A stretch of 64,000 bases of DNA from Phocoena phocoena (GCF_963924675.1 NC_089220.1:57918639-57982638); one strand, 5' to 3'. Positions 49,107-61,888 are shown, counted from the stretch's first letter. Translations and numbers: made by a program. Notes: generated by a model from the sequence alone, not told the origin.

Positions 49107-49719
49107 ATGGAGAACATGTTGCAGAAAAAGGAGGAAGGTAAAAACTCACAAGACCAAATAAATGAAGAGGAAATAGGCAATCTACCTGAAAAAGAATTCA
49201 GAGTAATGATAGTAAATATGATTCAAGATCTCAGAAACAGAATGGAGGCATGGATCAAGAAGATACAAGAAATGTTTAACAAGGACCTAGAAGAACTAAA
49301 GAACAATTAGTGATGAACAACACAATAACTGAAATGAAAAATACACTAGAAGGAATCAATAGCAGAATAATTGAGGCAGAAGAACAGATAAGAGAGCTGG
49401 GAGATAGAATGGTGAAAATAACTGCTGCAGAGCAGAATAAAGAAAAAAGAATGAGAAGAAATGAAGACAGTCTCAGAGACTTCTGGTACAATATTAAATG
49501 CATCAACATTCAAATTATAGGGGTCGAAGAAGAAGAAGAGAAAGGGAAAGTGTCTGAGAAAACATTTCAAGAGATTATAGTCAAAAACTTCCCTAACATG
49601 GGAAAGGAAATAGTCAACCAAAGACCACAAAGTGCAGAGAGTCCCATACAGGATAAACTCAAGGAGAAACACACCAAGACACAAGAAACATATTAATCAA
49701 ACTAACAAAAATTACATTA

Positions 49720-50740
49720 AAGAAAAAGGTTTTTTTTAATTTAATTTTATTTTATTTTTTAACATCTTTATTGGAGCATAGTTGCTTTACAATGGTGTGT
49801 TAGTTCCTGCTTTATAACAAAGTGAATCAGTTATACATATACATATGTCCCCATATCTCTTCCCTCTCATGTCTCCCTCCCTCCCACCATCCCTATCCCA
49901 CCCCTCTAGGTGGTCACAAAGCACTGAGCTGATCTCCCTGTGCCATGTGGCTGCTTCCCACTAGCTATCTATTTTACATTTGGTAGTGTATATATGTCCA
50001 TGCCACTCTCTCACTTTGGCACAGCTTACCCTTCCCCCTCCCCATATCCTCAAGTCCATTCTCCAGTAGGTCTGTGTCTTTATTCCCATCTTGCCCCTAG
50101 GTTCTTCATGACCTTTTTTTTTTTTTAAGATTCCATATATATGTGTTAGCATATGGTATTTGTTTTTCTCTTTCTGACTTACTTCACTCTGTATGACAGA
50201 CTCTACGTCCATCCACCTCACTACAAATAACTCAATTTCGTTTCTTTTTATGGCTGAGTAATATTCCATTGTATATATGTGCCACATCTTCTTTATCCAT
50301 TCATCTGTCGATGGACACTTAGGTTGATTCCATGTCCTGGCTATTGTAGATAGAGCTGCAATTAACATATTGGTACATGACTTTTTGAATTATGGTTTTC
50401 TCAGGGTATATGCCCAGTAGTGGGATTGCTGGGTCATATGGTAGTTCTATTTTTAGGTTTTTAAGGAATCTCCATACTGTTCTCCAGAGTGGCTGTATCA
50501 ATTTATATTCCCACCAACAGTGCAAGTGGGTCCCCTTTTCTCCACACTCTCTCCAGCATTTGATGTTTGTAGATTTTTTGATGATGGCCATTCTGACTGG
50601 TGTGAGATGATATCTCATTGTAGTTTTGATTTGCATTTCTCTAATGATTAATGATGTTGAGCATTCTTTCATGTGTTTGTTGGCAATCTGTATATCTTCT
50701 TCGGAGAAATGTCTATTTAGTTCTTCTGCCCAAGAAAAAG
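49720..50740 (-). mobile_element. 5'-truncated LINE-1 nested in ORF1, 9-bp target-site duplication
   Basis: A minus-strand L1 3' end fills 49729-50731. At the left is the tail as poly-T ('ggttttttttaatttaattt'), then 3' UTR ('tctttattggagcatagttg', 'gtggctgcttcccactagct'), then ORF2 C-terminal sequence up to 'tagttcttctgccca'. The duplication aagaaaaag occurs at 49720-49728 and 50732-50740, and the host ORF1 resumes directly afterwards. Truncation at the 5' end is typical for L1 retrotransposition. Confidence 0.92.
50319..50731 (-). pseudogene. ORF2 C-terminal relic of the nested L1
   Basis: On the minus strand an open stretch shows '[12 protein letters not shown]', then the Cys-Trp-Arg-Glu-Cys-Gly motif (first Gly changed to Glu compared with the usual Arg-Gly-Cys-Gly), Leu-His-Cys-Trp-Trp-Glu-Tyr-Lys and '[12 protein letters not shown]'. 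A frame change near 50368 joins a further stretch (49961-50368). It carries no catalytic domain. Confidence 0.85.
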
Positions 50741-51069
50741 TATTAAAAGCAACAAGGGAAAAGCAAAAAATTACATACAAAGGAATGCCCATAACACTGA
50801 CTTTTCAGCAGAAACTCTGCAAGCAAGAAGGGAGTGGCAGGATATATTTAAAGTGATGAAAGGGAAAAACCTACAACCAAGATTACTCTCCCCAATGAGA
50901 ATCTCATTCAGATTTGATGGAGAAATCAAAATTTTTACAGATAAGCAAAAGCTAAGAGAATTCAACACCACCAAATCAGCTTTACAGCAAATTCTAAAGG
51001 AACTTCTGTTGGTGGGAAACACAAGAGAAGAAAAACACCTACAAAAACAAACTGAAAACAATTAAGAAA

Positions 51070-54000
51070 ATGGTAATAGGAACATACACATTGATAATTG
51101 CCTTAAATGTAAATGGATTAAATGCTCCAAGCAAAAGACACAGACTGGCTGAATGGATACAAAAACAAGACCCATACATATGCTATCTACAAGAGACCCA
51201 CTTCAGACCTAGGGCCACATACAAACTGGAAGTGAAGGGATGGTAAAAGATATTCCATGCAAATGGAAATCAAAAGAAAGCTGGAGTAATAATACTCATA
51301 CCAGGCAAAACAGACTTTAAAATAAAGACTATTACAAGAGAAAAGGAAGGACACTACATAATGATCAAGGGGTCAATCCAAGAGGATATAACAAGTGTAA
51401 ATATTTATGCACCCAACATAGGCGCAACTCAGTATATAAGGCAAATGCTAACAACTCTAAAAGGGGAAATCGACAGTAACACAATAATAGTGGGGGATTT
51501 AACACTCCACTTACACCAATGGATAGATCATCCAGACAGAAAATTAATAAGGAAACACAAGACTTAAATGATACATGAGACCAAATAGACTTAATTGATA
51601 TTTATAGGACATTCCATTCAAAAGCAGAAGAATTATCTTTCTTCTGAAGTGCACACAGAACGTTCTCCAGGATAGTCACATCTTGGATCTCAAATCAAGC
51701 CTCGGTAAATTTAAGAAAATTAAAATCGTATCAAGCATTTTTTCTGACCATAATGCTATGAGACTGGAAATCAATTACAGGTAAAGGAAAACTGTAAAAA
51801 TCACAAACACATGGAGGCTAAACAATATGCTACTAAGTGACTAAGAGATCACTGAAGAGATCAAAGAGGACATCAAAAAATACCTAGCGACAAACAACAA
51901 TGAAAACGTGATGACCCTAAACCTATGGGATAGAACAAAAGCATTTCTAAGAGGGAAGTTTGTACCAATACAATCCTACCTCAAGAAAAAAGAAAAATCT
52001 CAAATAAACAACCTGACCATACTCCTAAACTAACTAAAGAAAGAAGAACAAAAAAAGCTAAAGTTAGTAGAAGGAAAGAAATCATAATGAATGGAAATAA
52101 ATGAAATAGAAAACAATAGCAAAGGTAAATTAAACTAAAATCTGGTTATTTGAGAAGATAAACAAAATTGATAAACTTTTAGCCAGACTCATCAAGAAAA
52201 AAAGGGAGAGGACTCAAATCAATAAAATTAGAAATGGAAAAGGAGAAGTTACAACTGACACTGAAGAAATACAAAGGATTATAAGAGACTGCTACAAGAT
52301 ACTATATGCCAATACAGTGGACAACCTGGAAGAAATGCACACATTCTTAGAAAAGTACAACCTTCCAAGACTGAACCAGGAAGAAACAAAATATAAACAG
52401 ACCAATCACAGCAGTGAAATTGAAACTGTGATTAAAAATCTTCCAACAAACAAAAGTCAAGGACCAGATGGTTTCAGAGGCAAATTCTATCAAACATTTA
52501 TAGAAAAGCTAATACCTCTTCTTCTCAAACTCTTCCAAAAAATTGCAGAGGGAGGAATACTCCCAAGCTCATTCTACAAGGCCACCATCACCCTGATACC
52601 AAAACCAGACAAAGATGTCACAAAAAAAGAAAATTATAGACAGTATCGCAGATGAACATAGATGCAAAAATCCTAAACAAAATACTAGCAAACAGATTCC
52701 AACAACACATTACAGGGATCATACACCATGACCAAGTGGAATTTATTCCAGGGCTGCAAGGATTCTTCAGTATATGCAAATCAATGTGATACACCATATT
52801 AACAAAGTGAAGAATAAAACCCATATGATCATCTCAATAAATACAAAAAAAGCTTTTGACAAAATTTGACACCAATTTATGATAAAACTCTCCAGAAAGT
52901 GGTCATAGAGGGAACATACCTCAACATAATAAAGGCCATATATGACAAAGTCACAGCAAACATCATTCCCAATGGTGGAAAAACTGAAAGCATTTCCACT
53001 AAGATCAGGAACAAGACAAGGGTGGCCACTCTTGCCAGCAGTATTCAAAAGAGTTTTGGAAGTCCTTGCCATGGCAATCAGAGAAAGAAAACAAATAAAA
53101 GGAATCCACGTTGGAAGAGAAGAAGTAAAACTGTCACTGTTTGCAGATAACAAGATACTATACATAGGAAATCCTAAAGATTCCACCAGAAAACTACTGG
53201 CGCTAATCAGTGAATTTAGTAAAGTTGCAGGATACAAAATTAATACACAGAAATCTCTTACATTCCTGTACACTAAGAATGAAAGATCAGAAAGAGAAAT
53301 TAAGGAAAAAATCCCATTCACCACTACAACAAAAAGAATAAAATACCTAGGAATAAACTTACCTAAGGAGGCAAAAAACCTGCACATAGAAAACTAAAAG
53401 ATACTGATGAAACAAATCAAAGATGACACAAACAGATGGAGAGATACTATGTCCTTGGATTGGAATAATCAATATTGTGAAAATGACTATACTCTCCAAA
53501 GCAATTTACAGATTCAGTGCAATCCGTATCAAATTACCAGTGGCATTTTTCACAGAATTAGAACAAAAAATTTTACAATTTGTATGGAAACAAAAGACCC
53601 CAAATAGCCAAAGCAATCTTGAGAAAGAAAAACGGAGCTGGAGGAATCAGGCTCCCAGACTTCAGACTATACTACAAAGCTATAGTATGGTACTGACACA
53701 AAAACAGAAATATAGATCAATGGAACAGGATAGAAAACCCACGCACCTATGATCACCTAATCTATGACAAAGGAGGCAAGAATATTCAATGGAGAAAAGA
53801 CAGTCTCTTCAATAAGTGGTGCTGGGAAAACTGGATAGCTACATTTAAAAGATTAGAACACTCTCTAACATAGTACACAAAAATAAACTGAAAATGGATT
53901 AAAGACCTAAATGTAAGGCCAGACTCTATAAAACAATTAGAGGAAAACTTAGGCAGAACACTGACATGAATTGCAGTAAGATCTTCTTTGACCCACCTCT

Positions 54001-55101
54001 AGAGTAATGAAAATAAAAATAAAAATAAACAAATGAGACCTAATTAAAAGCTTTTGCACAGTAAAGGAAACCATAAACAAGATGAAAAGACCACCCTCAG
54101 AATCGGAGAAAATATTTGCAAAGGAAAAAACTAATAAAAGATTAACCTCCAAAATATACAAAGAGCTCATGCAGCTCAATATCAAAAAAACAAACAATCC
54201 AATCAAAAAATGGGCAGAAGACCTAAGTAGACATTTCTCCAAAGAAGACATACAGATGGACAACAAACACATGAAAAGATGCTCAATGTCACTAATTATT
54301 AGAGAAATGCAAATCAAAGCTACAATGAGATATCACCTCACAACAGTAAGAATGACCATCATCAAAAAATCTAGAAACAATAAATGCTGGAGAGGGTGTG
54401 GAAAAAAGGGAACCCTCTTACACTGTCAGTGGAAACATAAATTGGTACAAACACTATGGAGGACTGTATGGACGTTCCTTAAAAAACTAAAACTAGAACT
54501 ACCATATGACTAAGCAATCCCACTACTGGGCATATACCCAGAGAAAACCACAATTCAAAAAGATACATGTATACACTACGAAATGTAAAATAGTTAGCTA
54601 GTGGGAAGCAGCAGCATAGCACAGGGAGATCAGCTCAGTGCTTTATGATGACTTAGAGGGGTGGGATACAGACGGTGGGAGGGAGGCGCAAGAGGGAGGG
54701 GGTATGGAGATAAATGTATGCATATGGCTGATTCACTTTGTTGTATAACAGAAATTAACACAGTATTGCAAAGCAATTATACTCCAATAAAGGTCTATTA
54801 AAAAAATAAAGAAAAATTTTTAAAAAGAAACATGCACCGCAATATTCATTGCAGCACTATTTACAATAGCCAGGATACAGAAGCAATCTAAATGTCCATC
54901 AACAGAGGAATGGATAAAGAAAATATGGTACACATATACAATGGAATATTGCTCAGACATAAAAAGAACAAAATCGTGTCATTTGCAGAGATGTGGATGG
55001 ACCTAGAGACTGTCATACAGAGTGAAGTTAAGTCAGAAAGAGAAAAACAAATATTGTATATTAATGCATATATGTGGAATCTAGAAAAATGGTATAGATG
55101 A
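51070..55101 (+). pseudogene. L1 ORF2 relic (endonuclease, reverse transcriptase, C-terminal domain)
   Basis: ORF2p supplies the endonuclease and reverse transcriptase of L1. The start is 4 bases after the ORF1 stop, in another frame. The apurinic-type endonuclease part (51070-51567) has Asn-Val-Asn-Gly-Leu-Asn and Gln-Glu-Thr-His-Phe but an in-frame stop TAA at 51244-51246, and the Gly-Asp-Phe-Asn motif reads Gly-Asp-Leu-Thr. The frame shifts by 52317, where 'Gly-Pro-Asp-Gly-Phe' occurs. The reverse transcriptase core at 52942-53397 has [10 protein letters not shown] and Phe-Ala-Asp-Asn at 53140-53151, the second catalytic Asp being lost. The C-terminal region continues at 54082-54513, is cut by a nested L1 tail, and ends at 55101. 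Confidence 0.9.
54557..54834 (+). mobile_element. Very short LINE-1 3' UTR insertion nested in ORF2, 13-bp duplication
   Basis: Bases 54570-54821 are an L1 3' UTR in plus orientation ('ttagctagtgggaagcagca' to 'tatactccaataaaggtcta' plus an A-rich tail), with no ORF2 coding. It interrupts the host ORF2 between Lys-Asp-Thr-Cys codons. The flanks are aaaaagatacatg (54557-54569) and aaaaagaaacatg (54822-54834), which differ at one base. Its sequence resembles the 3' UTR of the minus-strand L1 nested at 49.7 kb more than that of the host L1, consistent with a later subfamily. Confidence 0.92.
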
Positions 55102-55405
55102 TCTTATTTGCAAAGCAGAAATAGAGACACAGATGTAGAGAACAAACATATGGATACCAAGTGGGGGGTGGTGGGATGAATTGGGTGATTGGGATTGACA
55201 TATATACACTACTATGTATAAAATAGATAACTAATGAGAACCTACTGTATAGCACAGGGAACCCTACTCGGTGCTCTGTGGTGACCTAAATGAGAAGGAA
55301 ATCCAAAAAAGAGGGGATATATGTATACGTATGGCTGATTCACTTTGTTGTACAGCAGAAACTGCCACAGCAATGTAAAGTAACTATACTCCAATAAAAA
55401 ATATT
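55102..55405 (+). other. 3' UTR of the near full-length L1
   Basis: Downstream of the ORF2 stop, a G-rich stretch 'caagtggggggtggtgggat' (around 55159) is followed by 'gaacctactgtatagcacag' and 'actatactccaataaaaaat'. G-rich tracts at this place are common in mammalian L1 3' UTRs. The AATAAA signal lies just before the tail. Confidence 0.8.
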
Positions 55406-55766
55406 GAACGAATAATTTGAAAAATAATGATCGGGATTTTGAAGAATGGCAAATATAGCAATTTGGAGGGAAAAAAAAAGATTTCAGTGTAGATGCTTCA
55501 GAAAATAATTTGAATATCAAAGAGAAGAGAGGGTCTTAGGGAATTTAATGAGGCTTTCTAATATATTAGCAAATTTTTAAAGACACTATGTACATGTTGC
55601 AAAAGTCAAACATGTTTGTCAAAGTTGTATCTCACTCTGAAAAAATATATGCCAAATGTACACTTCCGCTTTTGCTTCTTTTTTAGGAATTTTAACTACA
55701 GGCATATTTCCTTTTATTGGGCTTCACTAGAAATATTTCAGACTTATTATTATTGTATTTCTTATG

Positions 55767-55777
55767 TTGATCTGTGA

Positions 55778-55808
<31 letters not shown>

Positions 55809-56012
55809 ATGCGGGCCTCTCACTGTTGTGGCCTCTCCCGTTGCGGAGCACAGGCTCCGGACGCGCAGGCTCAGCAGCCATGGCTCACAGGCCCAGCCGC
55901 TCCGCGGCATGTGGGATCCTCCCAGACCGGGGCACGAACCCATGTCCCCTGCATCGGCAGGCGGACTCTCAACCACTGTGCCACCAGGGAAGCCCCTTGA
56001 TCTGTGATTTTT
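55767..56012 (-). mobile_element. CHR-type SINE with perfect 16-bp target-site duplication
   Basis: The body is about 55783-55996. The duplication ttgatctgtgattttt is identical at 55767-55782 and 55997-56012. The poly-A tail is about 25 bases long (poly-T on +). The interior keeps CpG sites such as 'ctccggacgcgcaggctc'. The perfect duplication and long tail suggest the youngest or one of the youngest insertions in the window. Confidence 0.95.
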
Positions 56013-56560
56013 GATGTTATTACTACAGCTTGCTGAAGACTTAGATGAAGTTAGGATTTTTTAGCAATAAAGTACTTGTAAATAAGGTGAAAAAAAAAAC
56101 TAGGAAAGGAGTGAATATAATGGAGATATAATGTTGCAGACTACGTATATTTTATGTGATCTGGTACAACAGTAACTCTAACTACTTTGTGATAGTTTGA
56201 AGATGCATATGCTAATCCTTACTATAGATAAGACAGAAAAAAAGCTACATGGTTTCACAAGTGATGAACTTAAAGTAAAAATAGTTATATTGAAAGTAAA
56301 ACAATAAGAAAATATACACCATGTCAAAAAATAAACACATGGAAAATCATGAGGCTATGTTAATACCCAGTCAAGGAGTATTTAAGCAAAGGGTAAGCAT
56401 ACAGTATAGTGGGAAAGTTGAAAATAACAAAACTCATCAGGAAGACATAACAGTCATAATATGTATGCATCAAAAAGAGAGCTTCAGAATATCTGAAGCA
56501 AAAACTTAAAAACTAAAATTTAAAAAATAGTGGAAGGTTTTATCACCCCTCTTTTAGTAA
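56013..56560. other. Unique AT-rich sequence
   Basis: No gene recognised. It leads into a decayed L1. Confidence 0.35.
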
Positions 56561-59490
56561 CTGTTTAAACATATAGACAAAAATTTAAGTAAGAATATAA
56601 AAATTTGAACAGTGTTATGAACCAAATTAACCATGTTGGTATTTCACAGCATCGAGATCAGTGACTGACTACACTTTCATAGTTGTGTATATGAATAGTT
56701 ATCAGCTTAGTCCACATGATCAGGAATTAAAAAAAGTACAACTCAATCAATTCAAAAGGAGGATTGAATCCTACCAAGAATATTATTTTACACCTCTTAA
56801 ATGAAATTATACAGTAATAAAAATATTTTGAAAAACTATGTTTGGAAATAAAGCAGTACCCTTCTAAATAACCTATAAGTCAAAGAAAAATGTCATAAAG
56901 TACATTAAAAATACTTCTGAAAACACAACATATTAAAATTTGTGGAATACAGCTGAAGTGTACTCAGAAGAAAATTTGTAATATTTAGTAAGACAATCAG
57001 TAAAAGAGGATAATTTTAACTACAATTATCTAATTTTCTACTGTAGAAGTTTTAAAAAGATAATAAATTTAATTCCAAAGTTATTAGAAAGAATGAAATA
57101 TTAAAGAATACCACCTTATCAATGAAACAGAAAACAAGCAAAAATTATAGACAAAAATGTGTTCATTAAAATAGTAGATAAAAGCGACAAAACCCCAGTG
57201 AAAAACTAAAGAGAAAATACAATTTACCAATGCCAAGACTGAAAGACAGCTTATTATTACACTTGCTACATTTGCTTAAATGATACTAAGGAAGTAGTAT
57301 GAATAATTTTGTCAATAAATTTGACAATATAGATAAAATAGACAAATTCCTTGAAAAACATAACCAACTTAACATGAAAGAATTGAAAACCTAAATAGCT
57401 ACACACATTGTAACTGAATTGGTAATATAAAACTAACACTAAGAAAACTCAAGATGTAGATAATTTCACTGGTAAATTTTATCAAATATATGAGGAAGAT
57501 GTAATACACAGTTTACACAAAATATTTAGGATAGAAAGAGGATGATGGAGAACTACATAGGTCCTTTTTATTGTGCCAATAATATTCTGATGGCAAATCT
57601 TGAAAACAACATGGCAAGAAAAACGATAGATCAATCTCACTCATGAACATAATCATAAAAGGAATGTCTTGATATTTGAATATCAACTAATGCATATCAT
57701 TTCTCCATATCAGGAAAATAAGGGAGTGTATAATTTAATCATCTTTATATATGTAGGGAAAACAATTGACAAATTCTCAAAATCCATTTATAATAAGAGC
57801 TCTTAGCAAACTAGCAGTAGAGGGAAACTTCTTCAATTTACTGGAGAGCATCCACCAAGTGTTTACAGCTGTTGTTGCAGTAATGGTGATGTTTGGGGAA
57901 AGCATGATTAGGAACAGAAGAAGGATGCCCATTCTAACCACTTCTGTTGAACATTATATTGAAGGTTCTAGCTAATGCAATAAGGGAAGAAATATAAGTA
58001 AAAGGTATAAAGATTAAAAAATAAGTAAAACATTATTTGTCAATAACATTTTTATTTACATAGAAAATCATAAGGAACTTAAAAAATTTAGAACTAGTTA
58101 GTGAAGTTTTAAAGGTTTCAGGATATGAAACTTATTTTAAAAAATCAATTTCATTTTTAAATACCAACTAGCTGCAACAATTGAAAAAAATGAATTTAAA
58201 ATTATAATTCCACTTACCATCAATTTAAGTATACATAACACCTGAGTAAAAATTTAATGGAAATACATATTGCAAAGTTCTGATACGCTAAATGATTTGG
58301 TATAATAGTAACTATAATTAGTAATACATTTAAGGGGCATTTAGTACTCCCTGGAATAGCAAATAAAAATAATTCATAGAGGTATACCTAAAAAGTTAAC
58401 AGTGGAAATACAATGAAGTCCTAAAACAATATTTCATCCACCTACAATGAGGGAGGATGATGAGAAACACAGAACAAAAATAGATGGGAGAAATAGAAAA
58501 CAGACAAAAATTGGTAGATCTAAATCTGGTAATATCAACAAGGGCATAGAAAATAGAATTAACACTATGTTAAAAGTAGAGACTTTCTAACTCTATACTA
58601 AAATCTATAAATATCCTTGAGGTAAATTAAGAGAAGTCTAATAAATGTAGAGACATACACTTTTCCTGAATTAAAATCTAGACTTAACTACTGCCAGTCG
58701 TAATCCCAGAGGTAGATGTTAACTGTGAACATACAATTTTACGGAAAACGAAAGGTCATAGAACATCCAGAGCAATTTGGAAAACGAAAAAAATTGTAAG
58801 ATTTCCACTACCTTATTTCAAGATTTATTATCAACCTATACAGTATTGGATAACAGAATAGGTATTTCCTAAATAGATCAACTTATATAACAATCTTCTT
58901 TTTCTTATCAAGAGGCTAATGTAATTCAATGAATGAAATAATCATCTTTCTGACATATTGTGCTGCATTTATTATACATTATATTGGGATGGGAAAAAAA
59001 TCAGCATTGACACCACACAGAAATAATTCAAGGTAGATTTTTAGAAATCAACATAATGTATAAAACTATAAATGTTTAATATAAAACAAATTCTTTTTGA
59101 CCTTGGGGAAGACAAAGATTTCTTAGTACTGAGGAAGTATGAAACATTAAAAGAATGTTGACTTGAAATCCATCAAAATTAAAACTTTATACTTCAAAAG
59201 TCACCCTCAAAAATAAAGAGGCAAAGCACAGAGTGGGAGAAAATATCAGAAAAATGCATTTCTGAAAAATATCAGAATATATGTCCAGAATATATAAAGA
59301 ACTCTTATATTCAGTAATATGTAAAACAAGTCCTGGCCAAAACTAAACCAAAACAAGCAAATAAAAGCAATAAGCCAACACTTGAACAGGTACTTTATAA
59401 AAGAAGCTGTATGATCATCCAGAAGCATGTGAAAAGATGCTCAAATAGTTTAGTGTTCGACAGAGCAATATTAGCCAAGTCACCTGAACA
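56561..59490 (+). mobile_element. Decayed LINE-1 (L1M-type) ORF2 relic
   Basis: Plus-strand ORF2 fragments survive in the usual order. They include 'gacaaattccttgaaaaaca' near 57342, 'ttcactggtaaattttatca' near 57464, the reverse transcriptase region around 57766-57975 (Leu-Ser-Lys-Leu-Ala-Val-Glu-Gly-Asn then Arg-Asn-Arg-Arg-Arg-Met-Pro), and 'tatataaagaactcttatat' near 59291 of the C-terminal part. There are many indels and no Phe-Ala-Asp-Asp motif in frame. This is one of the oldest L1s here. Confidence 0.7.
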
Positions 59491-61888
59491 GCTGTTATGC
59501 ATAAAAAAGCCTCTGGTAAGAATTTTTAGAGTTTTTTATATACTTCCTGTTTTTATTTTGTGATGTGTGTGCAAAGTGTTCCTATAGAGCAGTGCAAAAT
59601 AAAATGATGCCTAAGTTTGCATGTGGTTTAATACCTAATAAAATAAATATAATACATACTTATTTTTAAATTGCATACAGTAACTATTAAAGAAAATTAC
59701 TTTCACCACCGTATTTATCTTGTTAAATAGACATCTTATTATGCATGACTTAAGAAATATACTGTGATGATACTGAATTTTTGGATATTAAATACTGCTC
59801 AAGGTCCTTCCCAATCCTTCAAACTGGCATTGACTCACATGGGCAGATAATGATTTATAGTTATGTCAACTATATCTTGATCTCAGAATGTCATTTGCCA
59901 TCTGGCATCAATATCCCTAGACACTACTTAGCTCTATTCTTAATCTGAACTTGGTAATATTATCTCCCAAGAGATGAGGTTCCAATGTAATTTTTGTATA
60001 TTGGAAAAAATACAGAATTCTAAAGCATGTTCCTTAGGTGAGAAAGTTATAAGAATAAGTAAAAAAAATCTGTCTTCATTATTCATTTACATCATACCAG
60101 CTCCAATATCCATTCTGTATGTATGAATTGCTTTAATATAAATTGATCACCTGTGGGATCACCTGTGGGACATATATCATACTAGGGAAATAAATACATT
60201 CCTGAGAAGATAAGATATAGATGAAAAGCAGGTAGAAAAGTTCTAGAAAGAGTAGGGCTAAAGCATAGTAGAAAAGGAAGAAATCCATAAGAATTATGAA
60301 GAACAGATTTGAGATCATTAAACATGATTGCTACTGTCATAATTGTGAACCAGATCAAATGGGATGTGGTACTTCTACCTCCCCAACACTGCCAGAGCCT
60401 CATATTAAAGTAAAATATCAGTGAAACAGGACATTTATCCATTATAGCAGTATAGGCAGATTAAAAAACAACAACAACGATAAGAAATTATTTGAGCTAG
60501 CCTCTAGATTGACTGATAAAGGCAAAAGTATAGATATCACTAGGATATGTTAACAAGTACCATGATGACAACTACAAAACCCACCACATAGTGCCTATAC
60601 TTGACAAGTTGCAGGAGCCCTAACGTGCTTGTGTAAAGTTAAATTAAAATTTTGTCACTTTTTATTAGTAGCTAAAGCATCCAAGTAGAGATGTACAATC
60701 AACTGAGAAGTGGTGACCTTAGGAAACCCAAAGTTTACTTGTTTTTATACAAGGTTTATTTATAAGAAACTTGTATTTATTGGCTTCCATCTTCCACTTG
60801 TCAAGGCTTGACCAACAGGTAATTACTTTTGTCTATTTCTAGGAATATGCATGTGTGAGTGTAGAGCAGATTTTTCACAGTATTCCACACACAGCATTAA
60901 GAAGATTGAGAGTAAAAAGCAAGAGAAACAGTAGTAGTTGTCAGTTGTCCTCACAGGTTGGACTCTTTTCTCATAAGTTCCAGTGTTCTCTTGCATTCTC
61001 TAATTCCACGTCCATATTTTGTTCCAGACTGCCTGCAGGGCTGACCTATAGCAACTTTAGACCTACCACCAGACAAAGGAGTAAGAATCTTCCATGAACT
61101 TCTTTACCAGCATACCTTCATTGTCCATTGTGAGTGACTTTTTTTTTTGATGGTTTATCATCTTTCAGATCTTTATTTCCCAAGCTTTACACATAACTTT
61201 AAGGTTTCATTCTCATATTAATCTTATTTCACATCATTCATAATGGTTGAATTGACATGACCAAGCCAAAAAGATAAATATCCCAATTATAAAACAGAGT
61301 AAAACAAAAATGTATATGGTTACTTGGTTGACTCATAATACAGGATTTTGGTAACTGCCAGATAATAATTAGTAATAAATTATTTATTTATTGGACAATG
61401 AATAACCAATATGATGTATATATGCCCGGAATCCCATATAGTTGACCAACAAATCACACAAAAAGGATGAAATATGTATTGGAGTAGAATATTATTAAGA
61501 ATGATATAATTGTATCAAAAATTTAGAGTCATTTCTATTACATTAAGTTTAAAAAAGCAACAAAATGAATGAGGCAAAAAGCCAGGTTGCCCTTCTCTCT
61601 TTTTTGAAAGAGAGTATAGCTGGGTAAATATAGAAGACCATAAAGAAAACAAAAGCAAATAATCCATTTGTATGCCTTATCTATAATGAAAAAGCACACA
61701 CTTGTGGTGTGCGGACATGAATATCAGAAATACAGCATGAGGATTTATTTGAGAATGAGTGGCAGAAAAGAAAGAAAGCCAGTTTAGTGCTGGCTTCCAC
61801 TAGTGGCAGACACTGATAAGACATGAAAATCTGAGGATTACATGCAGAAAGTATAATTAAAGTTTTTTTCTGGAGCTTCTATCTAATA
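59491..61888. other. AT-rich sequence without recognised features
   Basis: About 2.4 kb with no recognised gene. The short open frames at 60.13-60.44 kb (minus) and 60.86-61.10 kb (plus) have no domain or supporting signals. A short local duplication 'gatcacctgtgggatcacct' occurs near 60144. Confidence 0.4.

Larger units (their letters stand above)
49107..51065 (+). pseudogene. L1 ORF1 relic, split by a nested L1
   Basis: ORF1p is the trimeric RNA-binding chaperone of the L1 particle. Here translation starts at 49107 with Met-Glu-Asn-Met-Leu and runs 67 codons, including a Glu/Lys-rich coiled-coil beginning. It then hits a stop and continues in another frame (49310-49696), which keeps heptad-like Ile/Leu/Glu residues and 'Ile-Gln-Ile-Ile-Gly-Val-Glu-Glu' of the central RNA-recognition domain. 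The C-terminal part resumes after the nested L1 at 50741 and ends with a stop at 51063-51065. Two reading-frame breaks plus a 1-kb insertion abolish the protein. Confidence 0.85.
46481..55405 (+). mobile_element. Near full-length LINE-1 with two nested L1 insertions
   Basis: The element starts near 46481-46490 with 'ggaggagtcaagatggcaga', the canonical L1 5' start. It continues through a 2.6-kb 5' UTR, an ORF1 relic (49107-51065), an ORF2 relic (51070-55101) and a 3' UTR ending with 'actatactccaataaaaaat' near 55405. Removing a minus-strand L1 fragment (49729-50731), a small plus-strand L1 tail (54570-54821) and their duplications leaves about 7.6 kb, close to a complete laurasiatherian L1. 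In-frame stops, frameshifts and a changed catalytic residue make it inactive. No convincing outer target-site duplication was found. Confidence 0.9.

Noticed and set aside
52767..53387. Longest open frame in the window (206 codons, minus strand)
   Set aside because: It is exactly antisense to the L1 reverse transcriptase region, starts and stops without signals, and its hydrophobic composition follows from the complement of the ORF2 codons.
60855..61097. Ser/Arg-rich 80-codon frame
   Set aside because: No domain, promoter or poly-A context; length within chance expectation for 64 kb.
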